From G965204755 sp965243415 (GTDB taxonomy: Bacteria > Acidobacteriota > Vicinamibacteria > Marinacidobacterales > Marinacidobacteraceae), in the NCBI GenBank assembly GCA_965243415.1, contig OZ251549.1, positions 868,001 through 932,000 on the forward strand: a DNA stretch of 64,000 bases. Direction: 5' to 3'. Positions 8,504 through 17,561 of this stretch are shown here, one piece after another; the stretch's first letter is position 1; each line of letters starts with the position of its first letter. The translations under genes were made by a program, and so were the position numbers. The notes beneath the pieces were generated by a model, which worked only from the letters and a program-made list of their open reading frames with translations, ran no database searches and was not told the DNA's origin.

Positions 8504-9619
8504 TCAGGCGGTCCCGGCGGTCGGGGCGGCGGCGGCGAAGACGGTGCGGAGGGCCGGGGCCAGCGGGTGGAGGTCCTCCGGGGTGATCCAGCCGAGGTGG
8601 CCGACGCGCAGGATCTTCCCGGCCCACTTTCCCAGTCCGCCGGCGAGGACCAACCCGTGGTCGTCCTGCAGCCGGCGCGACGCCGCCGCCCAGTCCGCGC
8701 CCGTCGGCAGCCGGGCGGCGGTCACCGTCTTCGAGGCCGCGGCCGGCTCGGCGACGAGTTCCAGGCCGGCCGCGGCGACTGCCCGGCGCGCTGTCTCCGC
8801 CGCCGCCGCGTGCCGCCGGAACACGGCCTCCCGCCCCTCCCGGAGCAGCAGCCGGATCCCCGCTTCGAGCGCGAAGAACACCGGGAGCGCCGGCGTGAAG
8901 GGGGTCACCCCGCGGGCCGCCGCCTCCCGGTACCTCGCGAAGTCGAAGTAGAACCGGGGCAGGCGCGCCCCGGCGGCCGCCGCTTCCGCCCGCGCCGAAG
9001 TCCAGACCGGCGCGAGCCCCGGAGGCAGCCCCCACGCCTTCTGCGAAGCGGTGAACACCACATCGAAATCGTCCACGGCGAGCGGCGTCGCTCCCAGACT
9101 CGACACCGCGTCCACCAGGACGAGCGCCTCGCCGGATTCCCGGGCGACCCGCAGCAGGTCGGCGACCGGGTGGAGCACCCCGGTGGAGGTCTCGCAGTGG
9201 GTCAGCAGCACCGCCTTCAGGTCCGGGAACCGGGCGAACGCTTCCCGGAGCCGCTCCGGATCCGCCGCCCGGCCCCAGGGCGTCTCCAGACTCACCGTCT
9301 CCAGGCCGTACGCCCGGGCCATCCCGAGGAACCGCTCCGCGAACTGGCCGCCGCCGAGTCCGACGACCCGGTCGCCCGGGGAGAGGGTGTTCGCCAGCGA
9401 CGCCTCCATCGCCCCGGTCCCGGAGGCGGTGAGCAGCACCGGGCGCCGTTCGCAGCCGAGGTATTCCGAGAGCGACCCGGAGACCCGCTCCAGGAGCGCC
9501 CGCATCTCCGGGCCCCGGTAGGACATCATCGGGCGCGCCGCCGCCGCCGCCACTTCCGGGTGCAGCCCGGTGGGGCCGGGGAGGAGGAGCGCCGGGGCTC
9601 TCGGGCGGTCCCCGCTCAC
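8504..9619 (-). CDS. PLP-dependent class-V aminotransferase (alanine/serine-glyoxylate type)
   Basis: 371 residues, full length for the fold type I, class V family. LLLPGPTGLHPEV at the N-terminus and the glycine-rich GTGAMEASLANTL are typical of alanine-glyoxylate and serine-glyoxylate aminotransferases. D170 (LVLVDAVSSLGATPL) should contact the pyridine nitrogen of PLP. K194 (TASQKAWGLPPGL) should form the Schiff base. Likely role: transfer of an amino group between glyoxylate or pyruvate and serine or alanine in the cytoplasm; the exact substrate pair cannot be read. The start is GTG, overlapping the stop of the M20 peptidase gene upstream (GTGA), so the two are co-transcribed. Confidence 0.85.
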   Translation of the reverse strand: MSGDRPRAPALLLPGPTGLHPEVAAAAARPMMSYRGPEMRALLERVSGSLSEYLGCERRPVLLTASGTGAMEASLANTLSPGDRVVGLGGGQFAERFLGMARAYGLETVSLETPWGRAADPERLREAFARFPDLKAVLLTHCETSTGVLHPVADLLRVARESGEALVLVDAVSSLGATPLAVDDFDVVFTASQKAWGLPPGLAPVWTSARAEAAAAGARLPRFYFDFARYREAAARGVTPFTPALPVFFALEAGIRLLLREGREAVFRRHAAAAETARRAVAAAGLELVAEPAAASKTVTAARLPTGADWAAASRRLQDDHGLVLAGGLGKWAGKILRVGHLGWITPEDLHPLAPALRTVFAAAAPTAGTA

Positions 9620-11166
9620 ATCGTCAGGATGGCGGCGAAACTGACGACGGCCCCGAAGAAGTGGCCGAGGCGGAGGTTCTCGTTGGGGCTGTGCTGGTTG
9701 TTGTCGGGGTTCACTGTCGGAACCATGAGCGCCGGGATCCCGAGCGCCTCGACGAAGGGCGCGATCGGCACCGTGCCGCCGCTGGTGCGTTTCCGCACCG
9801 GGCTCTCGCCCCGGACCTCGGTGAGCGCCTCCACCAGCCGCGCCGCCAGCGGATGGTCGAGGGGAGTGCGGAAGGCGTTCACCCCGCTCCGCCGGAGGAG
9901 GCGCGCCAGCCGGGGGTGTTCCTCCCGGTCCGCTTCGGTGGGTTCCCCGTCGAGCACCCGGTAGCCCTGCGATTCGAGGAACTCCCGCACCCGCGCGAAC
10001 GCCGCCTCCGCCGGGGTCTCCGCGACCAGGCGCACATCGAGCGCCGCGGTCGCCGTCGCCGGGACGATCGTCCGCGCCTCCGCGCCCACCCAGGCGCTCT
10101 CCAGGCCGCGCACATTCAGCGAGGGGTACTGGAGCGCCTCCTGGAGCGTCTCCCCCACCCGGTCCGCCTCCGCGAAACCGAGCGACCGGCGGAGCGCCGC
10201 CAGGTCGTCGGGGACCGCTTCGAGCGCCGCCCGGTCCTCCGGGGTGAAGGAGATGCCTTCGTAGAACCCGGGGATGACCACCCGCCCGCCGTCGTCCTTC
10301 ATGGACGCGAGCAACTGCGCCAGCCGCACGGCCGGATTCGGCGCCCAGTTCCCGAAGTGGCCGCTGTGCAGCGGGACCCGCGGCCCGTACACGGTCAGTT
10401 CGAGCGCCAGGATGCCCCGGGCGCCGAAACTGACCGTCGGCCGGCCGCTCCGGTGCAGCGGGCCGTCGAGGATCAGCATCAGGTCGGCGGCGAACCGTTC
10501 CCCGTAGCGGGCGATGGCGGGGACCAGGTTCGGCGACCCGGCTTCCTCCTCCCCGTCGAGGATCACCTTGAGATGGCTGGAAACCCCGATTCCCGCCGCG
10601 TCGAGGGCGTCCAGCGCGCCCAGGAAGGCGATGATCGGGGCGGTGTCGTCGGCGACCGAGCGGGCGTAGATCCGGTCGTCGGCGCGAAACACCTCGCTGG
10701 CTTCGAGGTCGAGGATCTCGGCCCCGTCTGCGAGCGACCCCGCCCGCAGGACCGGGCGGAACGGGTCCTCCTGGGCCCAGCGGGAGGGATCCACCGGCTG
10801 GCCGTCGTAGTGGAAATAGACCAGCAGCGTGCGCTCGGCGCCCGGCGCCCGCCGTTCCCCGAAGACCAGCGGGTTGCCGTCCGTCTCCAGCAGTTCCGCC
10901 GCGAAGCCGCGGCGCTCCATCCCGGCGCGCAGGGTCTCGGCCTTCTTCCGGATGTTCGCCGCGTCGGCGGCCACCGAAGGGATGGAGACCGCTTCGACCA
11001 GTTCCCGCACCAACGCGACCTGATGCTCCGCGGTGTACGCCTCGACCGTGGCGCGCAGGTCCGCCTGCTGCGCGGTCGCCGGCGTCCCGAGCAGCCCGAA
11101 GAGCGCCGGCAGCAGCGCCCGCCGGGGGAAGGCGGCGCGCTGTCGGCGGATCGGGGCGCCGGTCAA
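9616..11166 (-). CDS. Exported M20-family zinc peptidase / dipeptidase-like
   Basis: 516 residues from a TTG start at 11166, chosen because it gives a signal peptide (RRALLPALFGLLGTPATAQQ) and lies 16 bp after the preceding gene; no ATG or GTG exists nearby. M20/M28-type co-catalytic zinc ligands are visible: the H-x-D pair in VYFHYDGQPV, D in SVADDTAPI, the catalytic double glutamate in LDGEEEAGSPN, D in LILDGPL and a late H in NQHSPNENL. The dimerisation domain lies between (about residues 210-350). It should hydrolyse a short peptide or N-acyl amino acid in the periplasm. Next gene: the class-V aminotransferase, overlapping. Confidence 0.85.
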   Translation of the reverse strand: MTGAPIRRQRAAFPRRALLPALFGLLGTPATAQQADLRATVEAYTAEHQVALVRELVEAVSIPSVAADAANIRKKAETLRAGMERRGFAAELLETDGNPLVFGERRAPGAERTLLVYFHYDGQPVDPSRWAQEDPFRPVLRAGSLADGAEILDLEASEVFRADDRIYARSVADDTAPIIAFLGALDALDAAGIGVSSHLKVILDGEEEAGSPNLVPAIARYGERFAADLMLILDGPLHRSGRPTVSFGARGILALELTVYGPRVPLHSGHFGNWAPNPAVRLAQLLASMKDDGGRVVIPGFYEGISFTPEDRAALEAVPDDLAALRRSLGFAEADRVGETLQEALQYPSLNVRGLESAWVGAEARTIVPATATAALDVRLVAETPAEAAFARVREFLESQGYRVLDGEPTEADREEHPRLARLLRRSGVNAFRTPLDHPLAARLVEALTEVRGESPVRKRTSGGTVPIAPFVEALGIPALMVPTVNPDNNQHSPNENLRLGHFFGAVVSFAAILTM

Positions 11167-11182
11167 CGCGGCGGGGGGCCGG

Positions 11183-12301
11183 TCAACGCGGCGGCGGGGG
11201 CGCCATCCCGGCGGAGCCCCAGTGGTGGGGCTCGTCGTCGGCGAAGGGGCCGAGCAGGTCGCGGTCGAGGTCGAACTCGTAGATGGTGTCCGCGGTCGCC
11301 ACCGCCAGCCGGGAGCCCTTGAGGTCCAGCGCCACCCCGACGACCGGGGGAGCGCTGATGATGCGCCGCGCCCCGGCGGGAGTGAACAGGAACACCCCGG
11401 CGTCCCCCGCCAGTCCTTCCGCCACGAAGCAGCGGTCGCGCGAGTCGAAGGCGATCCCCTGCGGCCGGCCGAAGCCGCAGTGCACCCGGCAGGGCTCGCC
11501 GTCCGGGGCGAACTCCACGATCTGGTCGCGGGAGGAGAGCGTCGGCCCGGCGACGAAGAGCCCGCCCTCCGAGTTGAACGCCAGGTGGTAGGCCGAAACG
11601 GAGGGGCGCAGGTGGGAGAAGACCGTCGGTTCGTCCTCGTTCCCGGCCACCCGGTAGAGCGTCCCCTCCCGGTCGCCGACGAGCAGGCCGCCGTCCGGGG
11701 CGAAGGAGAGCCCGGTGGCGCAGCCGAGATCCCGGGCGTACACCTGGAACACCTCGGAACCGTCCATCCGATAGACCCGGCCGTCCTCCCGGGAGGACAC
11801 ATAGAGGGTGTCGTCGGGGCCCCAGGCGAGCCCGGTGGGGTTCACGATCCCGTCCCCGAGCGGCTCCGGGTCGGAGCGGCGGCCCAGGCGGTAGATCGGG
11901 TGCGAAACCCGCTCGCCGCGCCCGCCGCTGACCGTCGCGTAGAGGTTCCCCCGTCCGTCGTACACCGGATTCGCCACCATGTGGAGGTCCTCGGCGAAGA
12001 AGCGGCCGATGGTGACCGGGAACGGCTCCGTTTCCCGATCCCCGATCGCCACCCGCACCTCGCTCCCGGCTTCCTCCGGCACCCGGACGCCGACCCGGGT
12101 CGGGGACACCCGGCAGACATGGGCTTCCTGTTCGCCGAAGAGCACCCGGAGGCGCGAGGCCTGGTCCACGGCGAAACCCCGGCCCCCGAGGTCCAGCCGG
12201 CCCCCGGGAATCGCATGCCCCGGCCAGACGCGCTCGACCGCGAAACGCGGCCTTCGGGTGCGGCGGGGACGGCGCTCCGACGGGGGTTCGGAGGCGGTCA
12301 T
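11183..12301 (-). CDS. Beta-propeller protein (NHL/SMP-30-like) with N-terminal TIG-like domain
   Basis: 372 residues. Residues ~20-100 resemble an IPT/TIG immunoglobulin-like domain (VERVWPGHAIPGGRLDLGGRGF ... PTRVGVRVPEEAGSEVRVAI). The rest is a six-bladed propeller with repeats such as PTGLAWGPDDTLYVSS, ATGLSFAPDGGLLVGD and PQGIAFDSRDRCFVAE, as in NHL and gluconolactonase-like proteins. No signal peptide is evident, so it is probably cytoplasmic. Ligand or enzymatic activity is unknown. It heads the leftward operon with the M20 peptidase and aminotransferase. Confidence 0.75.
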   Translation of the reverse strand: MTASEPPSERRPRRTRRPRFAVERVWPGHAIPGGRLDLGGRGFAVDQASRLRVLFGEQEAHVCRVSPTRVGVRVPEEAGSEVRVAIGDRETEPFPVTIGRFFAEDLHMVANPVYDGRGNLYATVSGGRGERVSHPIYRLGRRSDPEPLGDGIVNPTGLAWGPDDTLYVSSREDGRVYRMDGSEVFQVYARDLGCATGLSFAPDGGLLVGDREGTLYRVAGNEDEPTVFSHLRPSVSAYHLAFNSEGGLFVAGPTLSSRDQIVEFAPDGEPCRVHCGFGRPQGIAFDSRDRCFVAEGLAGDAGVFLFTPAGARRIISAPPVVGVALDLKGSRLAVATADTIYEFDLDRDLLGPFADDEPHHWGSAGMAPPPPR

Positions 12302-12422
12302 GGCCGGGTCGGGAGGTTAGCAGTCCGGGAGGGCCCCGCCTTCGCCGCCGATCGCCGGCCTCCGCCTCCGGGAACGCCCGCCGCCGGAATCCCGACCCTG
12401 TGGAAAACTCCCCGCCGACCCG

Positions 12423-13010
12423 ATGGCCGAGCCGAATCCCTCCGAACCCGGCGGCCGGGGCCCCGGCGAGCGCGGGAGTCGGGGCCGGAACGGGGGCGGG
12501 GCCGCGCCGACCATCGCGGTGATCGGGGGGAGCAGCGCCGACGAGGCGGCCCTGCGGGCGGCGGAAGCGGTCGGGAGGGAGATCGCCCGCGCCGGGGCGA
12601 TGCTGGTCTGCGGCGGTCTGGGGGGAGTCATGGAGGCGGCCTGCCGGGGGGCGGCTTCCGCCGGCGGGCTCACCATCGGCCTCCTCCCGGGGGCCGACCC
12701 GGCGGCGGCGAACCCGGCGGTGCAGGTCCCGATCCCCACCGGCCTGGGCCACTTCCGCAACTTCCTGGTGGTCCGGGCCGCCGCCGGCGTCGTCGCCCTC
12801 CCCGGCGCTGCCGGAACGCTCTCCGAAGCGGCGATGGCCCGCACCCTGGGAAAGCCGCTCGTGACGCTGGCCGGATCCCCGGAGGGATCGCCCGTCGGAT
12901 CGCCGCTCGCCGCCGTTCCGGGGGCCCGAACCGCCGCCTCCCCCGCCGAGGCAGTGGAGATGGTGCTGCAGGGCGCCGGCCACCCGAACCCGCCGGCCGA
13001 GTCCCGATGA
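12423..13010 (+). CDS. TIGR00725-family SLOG-fold protein (LOG-like)
   Basis: 195 residues. After an ~30-residue Gly/Arg-rich leader comes AVIGGSSADEAALRAAEAVGREI, then the nucleotide-binding loop MLVCGGLGGVMEAACRGAASAGG and GHFRNFLVVRAAAGVVALPGAAGTLSEAAMA. These match the TIGR00725 branch of the lysine-decarboxylase-like/SLOG superfamily, whose members bind nucleotides or nucleotide-derived ligands. The PGGxGTxxE motif of true cytokinin-activating LOG enzymes appears here as PGAAGTLSE, so phosphoribohydrolase activity is doubtful. The stop overlaps the mfd start (ATGA). Confidence 0.8.
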   Translation: MAEPNPSEPGGRGPGERGSRGRNGGGAAPTIAVIGGSSADEAALRAAEAVGREIARAGAMLVCGGLGGVMEAACRGAASAGGLTIGLLPGADPAAANPAVQVPIPTGLGHFRNFLVVRAAAGVVALPGAAGTLSEAAMARTLGKPLVTLAGSPEGSPVGSPLAAVPGARTAASPAEAVEMVLQGAGHPNPPAESR

Positions 13011-16000
13011 GCGCCCCGGTCGCCGCCGGCCGCGCCGCTCCCCCCGGGTTCGATGCGTTCTTCGAAGCGGTTCGGGAGCGGCGGAGGGCCGGCGTCCCGG
13101 AGATCCGCCGCCTCTTCGGCCCGGCGCGCCTGGCCCTCGCCGCTGCCTGGGCGGTGCTCGGCGGGCGGCCGCTGGTGCTCTTCCTGCCCCGGGACGCGGA
13201 TCTGCTGCCGGCGGCGGACGACCTCGACGCGCTGCTCCGGGCCTTCGGCGTCGCCCTCCCGGTGTTCCGCCTGCCCGGCGCCGCGGTGAACCCCTACGCC
13301 GGGGTCGCGCCCCACGCCGAAGTGCTGGCGCTGCGGGCGGAAGCGCTGGCCGCCCTCGCCGCCGGCCGGGACGAAGAGGGCCCCCCGCTGGTGCTCGCCT
13401 CCGCCGCCGGCGCGCGGGCCCGGACCGCGGCGCCGGAACGACTCGCCGCCGCCCGCCTCCGCCTCCGCCGCGGCGACCGGACCTCGCCCGCGCTTCTCGC
13501 CGAACACCTCGCGAACGCCGGTTACCGGAACGAGAACCCGGTGTCCTCCCCGGGGGACTTCGCCCGGCGGGGAGGCATCCTCGACCTGTTCCCGGTGGAC
13601 CGCGAGGTGCCGCTCCGGATCGAGTTCGCCTTCGACGAAGTGGACGACCTGCGGGAGTTCGAAGTGGAGACCCAGCGCAGCGGCGACCACCTGGCCCGCC
13701 CGGAAGCGCTGATCGCCCCGCCGGCCTGGGAGTGGATCGGAGCGAGCCTGCCCGCCGCCGGCGCCGCCCACCCGGCGTTCACCCTGCCGGGAACCGAAGG
13801 TTTCCGGAGCGCGCTGCCGGACTACCTCGAGGGCGCCGACCTGCTCGTCGCCGACCCGGCCCGGTTCCGGGAGGCGGCCGCCGAGGAGACGCTCCGGGTG
13901 GCGGAGGCCCGGGCTTCCCTCGGCCGCCGGGCGACCCCGGGATCCGCGCCCCCGGACGCGCTCCTCCTGCCGGAGGAGTCCCTGCGGGAACGCCTCGACC
14001 GGGACCCCCCGGCGGGGGCGGTGCGCCTGACCGGCATCGAAACCCCGGAGCCCGCGAGCCTGCCCGAAGCCCGGCCGGCCGACCCGCTCGGCGAACTGCC
14101 GGCGCGGGAGGTGGATTCCTACCTCCACCGGGCGGAGGAATTGTTCGAGACCCTCCGGCGACCGGCCCCCGCCGGCAGCGCCGTGCAGGTCTTCGTCCCC
14201 GGCGAGGGGGCCGCCGCCCGTTTCGCCGCCCGCGCCGCCGAAGCCGGCGCCTCGGTCCGGGACGCCGACCGGGGAACCCGACCGACGGGGCGATCGGGGG
14301 AATCGCCGGCCTCCGGGAACACCCCGCCCCCGGTGTTCGTCCATCCGGGCCGGCTGAGCGGCGGCTTCGAGATCCCGCTCCTCGGCCTCCGGGTGGTGAG
14401 CGGAGCCGCGCTCATGGGCGCCCCGCCCCGGATGCGGCGCCGGCCCTCCGGGACCCGCACCTTCCTCTCCGACTTCCGCGACCTGAAGCCGGGCGATCCG
14501 GTGGTCCACACCGAACACGGCATCGGCCGCTTCCTCCGGGTGACCCGGCTGGAATCCGGCGCCGACGCCCCCGAACTGGTGGAGATCGGTTACGCCAAGG
14601 GCGCGCGCCTCTTCGTCCCGGTGGACCGGCTGGACCTGATCGAGCGCTACCGCGCCGGGGGCGAGAACGGCCCCCCGCCGCTGGACCGCCTCGGCGGAAC
14701 CGGCTGGGCGCGGCGGCGCCAGCGGGTCGCGAAAGCGCTCCGGGACATCGCCGACGACCTGATCCGGCTCTACGCGGCCCGGCGCGAGGTCGAAGGGCAT
14801 GCGTTCCCGGCAGACCCTCCCGGACTCGCCGAGTTCGAGGACGGGTTCGAGTGGACCGAGACCGAGGACCAGGCGCGCGCCATCCGCGAGGTCTTCGCGG
14901 ACATGGAGTCCCCGGCGCCGATGGACCGGCTGCTGGCCGGAGATGTCGGGTTCGGCAAAACCGAGGTCGCGCTCCGCGCCGCGTTCAAGGCGGCGATGGA
15001 CGGGAAGCAGGTGGCGCTGCTCGCGCCCACCACGGTGCTCGCCGCGCAGCACGCCCGGCTCTTCGCCGAGCGGTTCCGCCCCTTCCCGCTGCGGGTGGAA
15101 CTGCTCTCCCGGTTCCGCACCCCCAAGCAGCAGCGCGAAGTGGCCGCCGGGCTCCGCAGCGGCGTGGTGGACATCGTCATCGGCACCCACCGACTCCTCT
15201 CGAAGGATGTGGAGTTCCGCGACCTGGGCCTCCTGGTGGTGGACGAGGAGCAGCGGTTCGGGGTGGCCGCCAAGGAGCGATTGAAACGGCTGACCACCCG
15301 GGTGGACCACCTGGCCATGACCGCCACCCCGATCCCCCGGACGCTGAACCTGTCGCTCGCCGGCATCCGCGACCTCTCCGTCATCGAGACGCCGCCCCGC
15401 GACCGGATGGCGATCCAGACCCAGGTGCTGCCCTTCGACCCGACCCGGATCGCGGAGGCGGTCCGCCACGAGTTGGCCCGGGAAGGGCAGGTCTATTTCG
15501 TCCACAACCGCATCGCCTCCCTGGGGGCGATCCGGAAACTGCTGGCGGACCTGGTTCCCGAAGCGCGGGTCCTGGTCGCACACGGACAGCTGCGCGAAAC
15601 CGCCCTGGAACAGGCGATCCTCCGGTTCCAGAACCGGGAAGCGGACCTCCTGCTCTCGACCACGATCATCGAGAACGGGCTCGACCTGCCCCGGGTGAAC
15701 ACGCTGGTGGTGAACCGGGCGGAGACCTTCGGCCTGTCCCAGCTGTACCAGATCCGGGGCCGCGTGGGACGGTCTTCCCGGCGCGCCTACGCCTACCTGC
15801 TCGTCCCTCCGGGGGCGCCGCTCTCGGACCGCGCCGAACCCCGCCTCCGGGCGCTCCGGGAGTTCAGCGACCTCGGGGCCGGCTTCCGGATCGCCGCCCT
15901 CGACCTGGAACTGCGGGGCGCCGGCAACCTGCTCGGCGCCGCCCAGCACGGCCATCTCGAAGCGGTGGGCTTCGACCTCTACCACCGGCTGCTCGAGGAA

Positions 16001-16495
16001 GCGGTCGCCGACGCCCGCGGGGCGCCCCGCCGGAACCGCTGCGCCCTGAACCTGCGTTTCCAGTTGCGCATCCCGCCGGAATACCTGGAAGACGAACGCC
16101 AGCGCATGTGGCTCTACAAGCGATGCTCCGCGGCGGCGTCCGCAGAGGAACTCTCCCGACTGGCGGCGGAATCGCGCGATCGTTTCGGGCCTGCCCCCGC
16201 CGAACTGGAATTGCTGTTCGAGCATGTGCGCCTCCGGCTGAAGGCGGAATCCCTGGGGTACGCCGCGGTCCACCGGGAAGCCGGCGCGCTCCGGCTCCGG
16301 GCCGGGACCGAGCCGGACGCCGCCGGGGGATTCCGGGTCCCGCTGCCGGCGAACTCCGCCCCGGCGGCGGTGCTCGAAACCCTCTCCACGGCGCTCTCGG
16401 CAGTGGAGGCCGCGCAGGCCGGAGCCGGCGCGCCGCCTGCCGCCGCCGCCGAAGCCGCGGCCTCGACTCCGGGCCCGGGGCGGGCGACCGCATGA
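13007..16495 (+). CDS. mfd: Transcription-repair coupling factor Mfd
   Basis: 1162 residues, normal for Mfd. It removes RNA polymerase stalled at DNA lesions and recruits UvrA. Domains in order: UvrB-like region (1 to ~330, with NAGYRNENPVSSPGDFARRGGILDLFP), a CarD-like RNA-polymerase interaction domain (~490-590, DLKPGDPVVHTEHGIGRFLRV), a RecG-type SF2 translocase with Walker A GDVGFGKT (645-652) and DEEQ (746-749), TATPIPRTLNLSLAG and GRVGRSSRRAYAYLL, then the C-terminal TRCF domain. The ATG at 13007 overlaps the preceding stop; longer in-frame extensions upstream cross other genes and are artefacts. The stop overlaps the next gene (ATGA), so a DNA-repair gene is coupled to an envelope chaperone. 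Confidence 0.97.
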   Translation: MSAPVAAGRAAPPGFDAFFEAVRERRRAGVPEIRRLFGPARLALAAAWAVLGGRPLVLFLPRDADLLPAADDLDALLRAFGVALPVFRLPGAAVNPYAGVAPHAEVLALRAEALAALAAGRDEEGPPLVLASAAGARARTAAPERLAAARLRLRRGDRTSPALLAEHLANAGYRNENPVSSPGDFARRGGILDLFPVDREVPLRIEFAFDEVDDLREFEVETQRSGDHLARPEALIAPPAWEWIGASLPAAGAAHPAFTLPGTEGFRSALPDYLEGADLLVADPARFREAAAEETLRVAEARASLGRRATPGSAPPDALLLPEESLRERLDRDPPAGAVRLTGIETPEPASLPEARPADPLGELPAREVDSYLHRAEELFETLRRPAPAGSAVQVFVPGEGAAARFAARAAEAGASVRDADRGTRPTGRSGESPASGNTPPPVFVHPGRLSGGFEIPLLGLRVVSGAALMGAPPRMRRRPSGTRTFLSDFRDLKPGDPVVHTEHGIGRFLRVTRLESGADAPELVEIGYAKGARLFVPVDRLDLIERYRAGGENGPPPLDRLGGTGWARRRQRVAKALRDIADDLIRLYAARREVEGHAFPADPPGLAEFEDGFEWTETEDQARAIREVFADMESPAPMDRLLAGDVGFGKTEVALRAAFKAAMDGKQVALLAPTTVLAAQHARLFAERFRPFPLRVELLSRFRTPKQQREVAAGLRSGVVDIVIGTHRLLSKDVEFRDLGLLVVDEEQRFGVAAKERLKRLTTRVDHLAMTATPIPRTLNLSLAGIRDLSVIETPPRDRMAIQTQVLPFDPTRIAEAVRHELAREGQVYFVHNRIASLGAIRKLLADLVPEARVLVAHGQLRETALEQAILRFQNREADLLLSTTIIENGLDLPRVNTLVVNRAETFGLSQLYQIRGRVGRSSRRAYAYLLVPPGAPLSDRAEPRLRALREFSDLGAGFRIAALDLELRGAGNLLGAAQHGHLEAVGFDLYHRLLEEAVADARGAPRRNRCALNLRFQLRIPPEYLEDERQRMWLYKRCSAAASAEELSRLAAESRDRFGPAPAELELLFEHVRLRLKAESLGYAAVHREAGALRLRAGTEPDAAGGFRVPLPANSAPAAVLETLSTALSAVEAAQAGAGAPPAAAAEAAASTPGPGRATA

Positions 16496-17475
16496 ACCGC
16501 CGGACTGCCGCGACGGCGGCGCTGCTCGGGGCTGTCGCCGGCCTCCTCCTGCCGGCCGGCTGCGGGGTCGTGGGCGACCCGGAGGCCCGTCCGGTGCTGC
16601 GGCTCGGCGAGCGCGAGTTCACCCACGCCGACTTCGACGAGTTCGTCGCCGCCCGCACCGCGCTCGGCGCCGCCCCCGACGCCGCCCTGCTGAGCGTCCT
16701 GCTCGACGAGTTCGTCCGGGAACGGCTGTTCCTGATCGCCGCCGACGAGGCCGGCATCGAGGTCTCCGCCATGCGCCTGGCCGCCGAAGTGAGCGCCCTC
16801 GAGCGCCTGCCGGAAGCCGCCGCGGCGGCGCCGGAGGCCGGCGGCCCGGGGGATCCCGCGGCCGGGGACGCCGCCGCCCTCCGCACCCGGGTGCGCGACC
16901 GGCTGCGCATCCAGATCCTCCTGGAGACGGAACTGCTGGCCGATCTCGAACCCTCGGACGAGGCGACGCGGCTGGAATACGAAAGCGGAATGCCCTTCTA
17001 CTCGCGCCCGGAAACGGTGTCCCTCTCCGAAGTCGCGTTCGAGGAACGGGAAGCGGCGGAGGCGGCGCTCGCCCGGCTGCGGGAGGAGACCGGCGCCGAC
17101 GCGGAAGAGGAAGAAGGAAGCGCGGCCGCCGCGGACGGGGAAGACGGGGCCGACCCCTTCCTGGCGATCGGCGCCTTCCGCCGCGGCGAGTTGCCGGACG
17201 CCGTGGGGGATGCGGTGTTCGCCCTCGATCCCGGCAGCGTCACCGAGGTGATCGAGACCGCGTCCGGCTTCCGCATCTACCGGGTCGAGGAGAAGCACCC
17301 GGGCGGACAGTTGGAGTTCGACGAGGTCGAGGAAGTGGTCCGCCTCACCGTGCTGCGGCGGGAGGCCGACACCCGGATGGCGCAGTTCCTGGCCGAGTTG
17401 CGCGCCCGCCACCCGGTCACCATCCACGCCGCGCGGCTCCGCTTCCCCTATGTGGGACTGCTCGCCGAGCCCTGA
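16492..17475 (+). CDS. Lipoprotein peptidyl-prolyl isomerase, parvulin type (PrsA/SurA-like)
   Basis: 327 residues. A lipobox ends at C24 (GLLLPAGC), so it is anchored to a membrane facing the periplasm. A SurA-like N-terminal helical region (FDEFVAARTALGAAPDAALLSVLLDEFVRERLFL) precedes a parvulin domain (about residues 175-290: PETVSLSEVAFEEREAAEAALARL ... FLAIGAFRRGELPDAVGDAVFALDPGSVTEVIETASGFRIYRVEE). An acidic insertion (GADAEEEEGSAAAADGEDGAD) sits inside the domain. It probably helps fold outer-membrane or exported proteins. It overlaps mfd and precedes a second parvulin protein. Confidence 0.85.
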   Translation: MNRRTAATAALLGAVAGLLLPAGCGVVGDPEARPVLRLGEREFTHADFDEFVAARTALGAAPDAALLSVLLDEFVRERLFLIAADEAGIEVSAMRLAAEVSALERLPEAAAAAPEAGGPGDPAAGDAAALRTRVRDRLRIQILLETELLADLEPSDEATRLEYESGMPFYSRPETVSLSEVAFEEREAAEAALARLREETGADAEEEEGSAAAADGEDGADPFLAIGAFRRGELPDAVGDAVFALDPGSVTEVIETASGFRIYRVEEKHPGGQLEFDEVEEVVRLTVLRREADTRMAQFLAELRARHPVTIHAARLRFPYVGLLAEP

Positions 17476-17522
17476 TTCCGGGGGTCGCCGCTCCGGGGAA
17501 CGCGGAGTCCCCGCCCGCTCAC

Positions 17523-17528
17523 TACAAT
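17523..17528 (+). promoter_or_regulatory. Putative -10 element TACAAT before the SurA-like gene
   Basis: TACAAT lies 33 bp before the ATG at 17562 in an otherwise very GC-rich spacer. No clear -35 is visible. It suggests the SurA-like gene has its own promoter besides readthrough from mfd. Confidence 0.4.
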
Positions 17529-17561
17529 CCCGCCCCCGTTCGCCCCTTTCTTCGATCCCGC

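Noticed and set aside
11033..13006. N-terminal extension of Mfd by about 650 residues
   Set aside because: The extension is antisense to the beta-propeller gene and overlaps the TIGR00725 gene in another frame; Mfd homology starts at ATG 13007.
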